Positions 14,711-19,115 of a stretch of 19,115 bases of DNA are shown one piece after another. This DNA is from CBDCWA01 sp046048295 (GTDB lineage Bacteria > Pseudomonadota > Alphaproteobacteria > Rhizobiales > Hyphomicrobiaceae). The notes beneath the pieces were generated by a model. That model ran no database searches, was not told where the DNA came from, and saw only the letters and a list, made by a program, of their open reading frames with translations. The stretch is from NCBI GenBank assembly GCA_046048295.1, contig JBJOGJ010000051.1:1-19115 (forward strand), written 5' to 3'. Positions within the stretch are counted from its first letter, which is position 1; each line of letters begins with the position of its first letter. The position numbers were made by a program, and so were the translations under genes.

Positions 14711-15715
14711 TCAGGCGAAGGTCCCGGCGAATGCGGAGGTCGTGTCGGGATAGGGAGAGGCGATCGCGAAAGTGCGTGCAGCTTCCATCTCTCTGCTTGC
14801 CGCACCGTCTAGTTCTGCGAGTTCGGCTTTACTGGCGGCGCCCTCTTCGACCAGGCGGCGGGCATACCGGAGAACAGGATCGTTGCGCTTCACCCACTCG
14901 GCATGCTTGCCGGAAACCAATGTCTCGTCATAGGCGTGCGACAGATCGGTAACGCCGGTCGTGAATACCGGTTCGATCTGGTGGGAACCGGGCCAGCGCT
15001 CAAGGGTAGATTCGACGAAGACCGGTCTGGAAGTGGCACGCACCTGGCCCGCCGCTTCGGCAAAAACACGCGCTGCCCTGTCGGCATCTGCGCCGTCGAC
15101 GATCATGGTCGGGATCTGCAGCGCGTCAGGAATGTGGCGCAGTGATTTGGCTGCGAGCATCGATGAGGGGCGCTGGCCTGCCTTCGAGTTGTTCTCGCAG
15201 ACAAAGACCACGGGAAGCTCGTAGACCGAGGCGAGGTTCATGGTTTCGTAGCAGATGCCCTCGTCGAGCGTTCCATCACCGAAGTGGGCGAAGGCAATGT
15301 TACCGGCGCCGCGCCGCTTCAAGCCAAAGGCGGCCCCGACGGCAAGCGCAACCGAGCCGCCTACCATAGCGGACGTCGACAGGAAGCCAGCCGCCGCATC
15401 GCACAGATGCCAGGAGCCTGCCTTGCCACCGCTGAACCCGTCGGCGCGGCCGAGAATTTCCGCAAGCGCCCGACTTGGATCGCCGCCACAGGCGATCAGG
15501 TAGCCATGGTTGCGATGAGTCGAGGCGATCCTGTCACCGGATTGCATGGCCTGAGCGACCGCTGCTCCGGTCGCCTCGTGGCCAATGTGCAGGTGCTGTC
15601 GGCCGACATAGGGGTTCTCCTGTGCGACTCGGATCACCGCCTCCTCAAATCGGCGCATACGCACCATCTTGTCGAACAGCGCCAGGCGGTCTCGGTTGGC
15701 GGGATCGTTCCTCAT
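14711..15715 (-). CDS. TPP-dependent E1 component, alpha subunit (AcoA/PdhA-like)
   Basis: This 334-residue protein is the alpha half of the E1 enzyme, carrying the thiamine-diphosphate binding motif FGDGTLDEG (145-153) followed by VVFVCENN (169-176). The segments HRNHGYLIACGGDP (67-80), GGKAGSWHL (96-104) and GGSVALAVGAAFGLK (119-133) follow the AcoA/PdhA pattern. Acetoin dehydrogenase is the closest type by these motifs, but I cannot separate it firmly from other 2-oxo-acid or acyloin enzymes. The ATG at 15715 lies 4 bases after the binding-protein stop, with a purine-rich AAGAAGAAG before it, so translation is probably coupled. With no E2/E3 genes here, it may use those of another complex or cleave its substrate without lipoate. 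Confidence 0.87.
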   Translation of the reverse strand: MRNDPANRDRLALFDKMVRMRRFEEAVIRVAQENPYVGRQHLHIGHEATGAAVAQAMQSGDRIASTHRNHGYLIACGGDPSRALAEILGRADGFSGGKAGSWHLCDAAAGFLSTSAMVGGSVALAVGAAFGLKRRGAGNIAFAHFGDGTLDEGICYETMNLASVYELPVVFVCENNSKAGQRPSSMLAAKSLRHIPDALQIPTMIVDGADADRAARVFAEAAGQVRATSRPVFVESTLERWPGSHQIEPVFTTGVTDLSHAYDETLVSGKHAEWVKRNDPVLRYARRLVEEGAASKAELAELDGAASREMEAARTFAIASPYPDTTSAFAGTFA

Positions 15716-15719
15716 GTGG

Positions 15720-16751
15720 TCAATTCTTCTTCTTGCGCTTGGGAAGTGCATTCTTGGCATAATCGATAACGTCCGAAGGCGCCTCAACGATCTCCTTCAC
15801 GAGTTGCGACAGCTCCGCACCCGACGTGGGCTCGATTGGAAAACGCGACTTGCTGGCATCGGCGAGAAAGGCGGCGTCCTTCATGGTCGCATCGAAAGCA
15901 TTGCGCAGCAGCGCGACGCGAGATCCCGGCAGGCCCGGCGGAGCAACAAAAGGCCGACCGACCGAGGGAGCCAACGAGACGAGCTTCAGAACTTCGCGGG
16001 CAAGTTTATCCTTGGCGAGTTCATGCATCAGAGGCAGGTTTGGAAGATCGGGTGCGCGCTTCGAGCCCATCTGCACCAGAAGGTTGGCTTTTTTTGTCTG
16101 CACCCAATCCGTCTGATCCCGGAGGTTTGACCAGTTATAAGCTGCGCGGCCAGCGACCTCACCGCGCTCGATGGCGAGCTGAAGATCCTGGCCGGAGTAC
16201 CCCTCGACGATCTTGAATTTGGTTCCCAAGAGGGCGTTCATCAACCTTGGAAAAAAACTGGTCGCGGAACCTGGCCCGGTGGCGCCGACGACGAGTTCCT
16301 TCTCGAAAACATCCTCGATCTTCTTGATCGGCGAAGTATGAAAGCTGAAAGCGACGTTGACCGTATTGTGGGTGGAGCCTAGCCAATGCATCTTGCGGAC
16401 ATCGAACTCGATACCCGGCTCCTTGAACGCCTGAGCCTGGGCAATACCCTGGCTCGGTATACCGATCTCCGTGCCGTCCTTCTTCGCAACGTTGTAGAGA
16501 TAATTCATCATGCGGACGGATGCCGCGCCGGGCATGCCCTTCACAACGAACCCCGGCTGGCCGGGAAGTTGCCGCCCCATATGCCGGGCTAACAGGCGGG
16601 CATAGCCATCGTAGGCACCGCCGGTTCCAAAGCCCGTGTAAATCTGGATGGTACGGCCCTTGAATTCGTCCTGCGATCGGGCGGCGGTGACCGTCGCAAT
16701 CAACGCCAAGAGCGTGACTGCAAACTTCTGGCACGTCGTTTCGTGCAGCAT
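15720..16751 (-). CDS. Bug/TctC-family periplasmic solute-binding protein
   Basis: This 343-residue protein has a Sec signal peptide (hydrophobic core about 10-22, cleavage near AARS-QDE at 26) and a Bug-type fold: FGTGGAYDGYARLLARHM (41-58), then GQPGFVVKGMPGAAS (64-78). Members bind carboxylates or related small molecules in the periplasm and usually feed the TctAB membrane transporter. No tctA or tctB is in view, as is common for this family. The ATG at 16751 follows GGAGGAG. It is the first gene of an operon with E1 alpha and beta, 4 bases apart, so its ligand is plausibly the E1 substrate or a precursor. The C-terminus is very basic (KRKKKN). Confidence 0.87.
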   Translation of the reverse strand: MLHETTCQKFAVTLLALIATVTAARSQDEFKGRTIQIYTGFGTGGAYDGYARLLARHMGRQLPGQPGFVVKGMPGAASVRMMNYLYNVAKKDGTEIGIPSQGIAQAQAFKEPGIEFDVRKMHWLGSTHNTVNVAFSFHTSPIKKIEDVFEKELVVGATGPGSATSFFPRLMNALLGTKFKIVEGYSGQDLQLAIERGEVAGRAAYNWSNLRDQTDWVQTKKANLLVQMGSKRAPDLPNLPLMHELAKDKLAREVLKLVSLAPSVGRPFVAPPGLPGSRVALLRNAFDATMKDAAFLADASKSRFPIEPTSGAELSQLVKEIVEAPSDVIDYAKNALPKRKKKN

Positions 16752-17061
16752 TGGCGCTCCTCCGGCCACACACGCAAACATGCGGCCACTCTTCCATTAT
16801 TATTGTCGGCATCCGCCTCAAGTCAGAGCCGTGGCGGAAGAGTAGGCTTGCCAGGGCAAAACCGTCAACTGTCGATGGTCAAAACGAGGGATGTGGCGAG
16901 GGTCAGAGCCTAGTCCAGGACGGGGTAGGAATTCATCGGAAACGTCATGAAGCTGGAAACGAAATGGGCAACACTGATTCCATAGACTGTCCAGCGCAGT
17001 CTGCTCAATGTTCATGCGCCGGCGCCATGACACTGCGTAAAACGACGCTGTTCCGGCGGTA
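16752..17061. other. Intergenic region upstream of the binding-protein operon
   Basis: I see no credible gene in these 310 bases on either strand. The part next to the binding-protein gene holds its ribosome-binding site and a candidate promoter (listed separately). A 9-base direct repeat GTCAGAGCC occurs at 16822-16830 and 16902-16910, 80 bases apart, and may be chance. The left end of the SH3-protein gene borders it at 17062 without an obvious terminator. Confidence 0.5.
16797..16826 (-). promoter_or_regulatory. Candidate sigma-70 promoter for the binding-protein/E1 operon
   Basis: On the minus strand CTGACT (16826-16821) is followed after 18 bases by TAATAA (16802-16797). These resemble TTGACA and TATAAT. 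Transcription would begin near 16790, about 40 bases before the ATG at 16751. Spacing and position are reasonable, but the match is only moderate. Confidence 0.3.
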
Positions 17062-17925
17062 TCATTCGCGTCTCTTACCCTGCGAGATCAATGTTGGTGG
17101 CTTGACGAGACGAGGCGCGGCTTCTTCCGCATCTGGATTTCCAAGGCTCGATCCCAGAACTTCCTGTCTGGTCAGGAAACGGGCATGAACCCATCCAGCG
17201 ATATCGCCATAGGCTACAGGGCACCATCCCCCGGAACACTGCCCCGCAAGTGCAATTCCTCTGGCCGCAGCCGCCAGAGCCCCCACTCTCGGCGCGCGTA
17301 CATCTGGATGCTGCCTCACATTGAGTACGTCGCCAGCATTCACGCCGGCCACTGCGTATCGAATTTGGGTCGCTGCGTCGTAGCGGCTCCCGATGCCAGG
17401 CGCCGCCCGCACCTCACCAAGCACATTGGCCGGGGTGTTGGGCAGTTTGCGCGCCTGCGGATTCCTGTCCGGCAATTTCTGCGGAGCGGCGAAATTCTGC
17501 GCTATGCCCAAGCCCATCCGGTGTTCAGTACCAAGTTGCCCCGAATGTGAGGCCAAAGTTGCGGTACCCGTCGTGCCATCCTGCATCGACCACTGGAACT
17601 TGCGTCCAATTCTCTTGACCGACAGGCACTGCGGCTCCTTCTCGAACCACACATTCCACTTATGGCAAAGCATATCCCTGACGATCCACCACCTACCCTG
17701 ATCTTTCCTGCTACCCAGGTAGAATGCGAGACTACCTGCCTCACCGCTTAGCCTGCCATCGGGGTTATAACGAATGGGGATCTTGAAGCCCATTGGGGCG
17801 TCGAGAATTACTTTGCTGCCAGAGACGAGTTGCTTGAGGGCGCTACCTGGGAGACGCTCCGGTTCTGCCACGGCATGGTTCGCCAGAATTACAAATGAAA
17901 GGCAGAGGCCTCCGGCTCGGGACAT
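17062..17925 (-). CDS. Secreted protein with C-terminal bacterial SH3 domain
   Basis: This 287-residue protein starts with a signal peptide (about residues 1-20, MSRAGGLCLSFVILANHAVA). Residues 30-125 form a compact domain rich in Trp with YNPDGRLSGEAGSLAFYLG and WWIVRDMLCHKW, resembling the small DUF995-like domains of rhizobial secreted proteins; that match is tentative. After a Pro-rich linker, residues 190-252 are a bacterial SH3 domain (VNAGDVLNVRQHPDVRAPRVG, then GGWCPVAYGDIAGWVHARFL without gap), with Cys230 and Cys235 able to form a disulfide. Such domains often bind cell wall. I chose the ATG at 17925 for the signal peptide; its ribosome-binding site is weak, and a TTG at 18021 would extend the frame by 32 non-signal residues. 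No functional tie to its neighbours is evident. Confidence 0.7.
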   Translation of the reverse strand: MSRAGGLCLSFVILANHAVAEPERLPGSALKQLVSGSKVILDAPMGFKIPIRYNPDGRLSGEAGSLAFYLGSRKDQGRWWIVRDMLCHKWNVWFEKEPQCLSVKRIGRKFQWSMQDGTTGTATLASHSGQLGTEHRMGLGIAQNFAAPQKLPDRNPQARKLPNTPANVLGEVRAAPGIGSRYDAATQIRYAVAGVNAGDVLNVRQHPDVRAPRVGALAAAARGIALAGQCSGGWCPVAYGDIAGWVHARFLTRQEVLGSSLGNPDAEEAAPRLVKPPTLISQGKRRE

Positions 17926-18065
17926 GAAAGACAAGTTGTCGAAACTCCGAATTCCACCCCGTTCGATCCCGCACGCAGTATTGGGTTCATGCCGCAATGC
18001 GACATTAGTATGGCTTCCCAAAAACCAACTCGGAATTGCGACTGTGGAACCATGATGACTGCAGG

Positions 18066-18100
18066 CGCTGGCGGGCTTCCGCTTACCCCTCCGGCCAGCG
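18066..18100 (-). terminator. Hairpin just after the ABC ATPase gene
   Basis: CGCTGGC (18066-18072) pairs with GCCAGCG (18094-18100), a perfect 7-bp G+C-rich stem, with two more pairs possible inside after one mismatch. It begins 3 bases beyond the ATPase stop on the minus strand, a typical terminator place, but no U-run follows, so it may instead protect the mRNA end or assist Rho-dependent termination. Confidence 0.35.
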
Positions 18101-18102
18101 GC

Positions 18103-19113
18103 CTATTCGTTTCCTGCAGCCGGAATCGGATTGAAGCACGCATGACCGGTCGGTCCAAGCCGCGGGGGCTCCACACTGCAACGTGCTTCGCGGCGGCTGC
18201 ACCGTTCCACATATACGCAGCCGTTTGCGTCGAGCTTCAGCCCGGATTCGACGTCGGTCGTTGTTGAAAAACTCGCGCCACGGCCGGTCGCGCTCGACGC
18301 ACCCGGCCGCGCCGAGATGAGGTGCGCTGTGTAAGGATGCCTTGGCGAATCGACGATGGCCGTTGTTCGACCTTGCTCGACGACCTGCCCGCGGTACATC
18401 ACCGCCACCCTCTCGCACAGGTACTCGATCACCCCCATGTCATGACTTATGAATATTATCGACAGTCCCAATTGCTCACGCAGGTCGAGAAGGAGATTGA
18501 GTATCTGCATCTGAACAGAAACGTCCAGGGCCGAGACTGCTTCGTCCGCGATTAGCAGCTTGGGCTTCATTATGATTGCGCGCGCTATGCAGATGCGCTG
18601 GCGCTGCCCGCCGGAAAACTGATGCGGATACTTGCTGAGAGACCCGGCGTCCAGACCAACCAGCTCAAGATGCTCCTGAACCTCTTGCGTAATCTCATCA
18701 CTCGGTCGTCCTCGGATCCTAAGCCCTTCGCCAACGAGGTCTCTTAGTGTCATGCGCGGATTCAGCGAGCCGAAGGGATCCTGGAAGACCATCTGAATTC
18801 CACGGCGATCCGCAGGGACAGGCCGGCCACCGAACCCGAAGATCCGCTTGCCGTCGAAAACCATCGTCCCGCTGTCTGGCGCCTCCAGTCCAAGCAGCAC
18901 CTTGGCAAAGGTCGACTTCCCGCAACCACTTTCACCGACCAGCCCCACAATCTCTCCCGCGCGCAAAGAGAGAGAGACGCCATCCAATGCGCGCGTCTCC
19001 TTACCCGCCGAGGAAAACAGGCCGCGTGAGCGGAACGTCTTGGCGAGCGAAGTAATGGCGAGCAGCGGACCACGACCAATGTCATTCGCGGATTCGCCAG
19101 AACCGGCCGTCAC
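18103..19113 (-). CDS. Dipeptide/oligopeptide ABC transporter ATPase (DppF/OppF type)
   Basis: This 336-residue ATP-binding subunit powers uptake by a peptide/nickel-family ABC importer at the inner membrane. All motifs are present: Walker A GESGCGKST, Q-loop VFQDPFGSLNPR, signature FSGGQRQR, Walker B LLIADEAVSALD and H-loop ISHD. The C-terminal oligopeptide extension has HPYTAHLISARPG and a four-cysteine motif (VERCSRREARCS, then HACFNP) typical of these subunits. The GTG at 19113 is two bases from the window edge and its GTGA could overlap the stop of an upstream DppD-like gene, so the start is provisional. The binding protein and permeases must lie outside the window. The second ATPase, expected upstream, is not visible. 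The substrate is unknown. Confidence 0.9.
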   Translation of the reverse strand: MTAGSGESANDIGRGPLLAITSLAKTFRSRGLFSSAGKETRALDGVSLSLRAGEIVGLVGESGCGKSTFAKVLLGLEAPDSGTMVFDGKRIFGFGGRPVPADRRGIQMVFQDPFGSLNPRMTLRDLVGEGLRIRGRPSDEITQEVQEHLELVGLDAGSLSKYPHQFSGGQRQRICIARAIIMKPKLLIADEAVSALDVSVQMQILNLLLDLREQLGLSIIFISHDMGVIEYLCERVAVMYRGQVVEQGRTTAIVDSPRHPYTAHLISARPGASSATGRGASFSTTTDVESGLKLDANGCVYVERCSRREARCSVEPPRLGPTGHACFNPIPAAGNE

Positions 19114-19115
19114 CT

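Noticed and set aside
16089..16095. Run of seven T in the binding-protein gene (and a similar A-run near 16250)
   Set aside because: They encode ordinary Lys and Phe codons in an unbroken frame, so there is no pseudogene or phase-variation evidence.
16822..16910. 9-base direct repeat GTCAGAGCC upstream of the binding-protein operon
   Set aside because: It is too short and has no symmetrical or promoter-related placement, so chance is a fair explanation.
16751..17188. 145-residue open frame on the plus strand across the 310-base gap
   Set aside because: It has no ribosome-binding site, low-complexity composition and no domain, and it overlaps the start of the binding-protein gene and the end of the SH3-protein gene.

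Overview
The window looks like chromosomal DNA of an alphaproteobacterium, probably a Hyphomicrobiales (Rhizobiales) member. The bases for this are high G+C coding DNA, protein families typical of that order (a fused two-subunit FDH1-type formate dehydrogenase, Bug/TctC binding protein, MOFRL glycerate kinase), close gene packing and Shine-Dalgarno starts. No rRNA, tRNA, CRISPR array, phage gene or insertion sequence was seen. The species cannot be named from the sequence alone.

Layout. (1) 269-4415, plus strand: a small secreted protein, an SxtJ-like membrane protein, a 50-residue DUF5989-type membrane peptide, a NodU/CmcH-type O-carbamoyltransferase and a glycerate 2-kinase. (2) 4422-8947, minus strand: both subunits of an NAD-dependent formate dehydrogenase of the FDH1 type, with ATGA start-stop overlap. 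(3) 9093-13652, plus strand, divergent from the dehydrogenase: oxalyl-CoA decarboxylase, formate-tetrahydrofolate ligase and a short MetE-like zinc methyltransferase. (4) 13708-16751, minus strand: a Bug/TctC solute-binding protein followed by a TPP-dependent E1 alpha/beta pair, with no E2 or E3. (5) 17062-19115, minus strand: a secreted SH3-domain protein and a DppF/OppF-type ABC transporter ATPase that runs up to the window edge.

How the genes may work together. Regions 2 and 3 form a one-carbon junction. Oxalyl-CoA decarboxylase makes formyl-CoA, which yields formate once the CoA is released or transferred. Formate can then be oxidised to CO2 with NADH by the dehydrogenase, or loaded on tetrahydrofolate by the ligase. 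A methyl group derived from that pool, or one supplied by another donor, could be handled by the MetE-like enzyme. Glycerate 2-kinase fits the assimilation side (serine cycle or glycerate pathway), because oxalate and glyoxylate carbon enters central metabolism through glycerate. The shared upstream region of regions 2 and 3 carries a 14-bp direct repeat with one mismatch, a candidate binding site for a common regulator. The usual partner of oxalyl-CoA decarboxylase, formyl-CoA:oxalate CoA-transferase, is not in view.

The least explained parts are the binding-protein/E1 alpha/E1 beta operon, which lacks every usual partner, the short MetE-like protein beside the C1 genes, and the carbamoyltransferase/SxtJ/DUF5989 cassette joined to glycerate kinase. 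Whether regions 1 to 4 are one catabolic island is inference.
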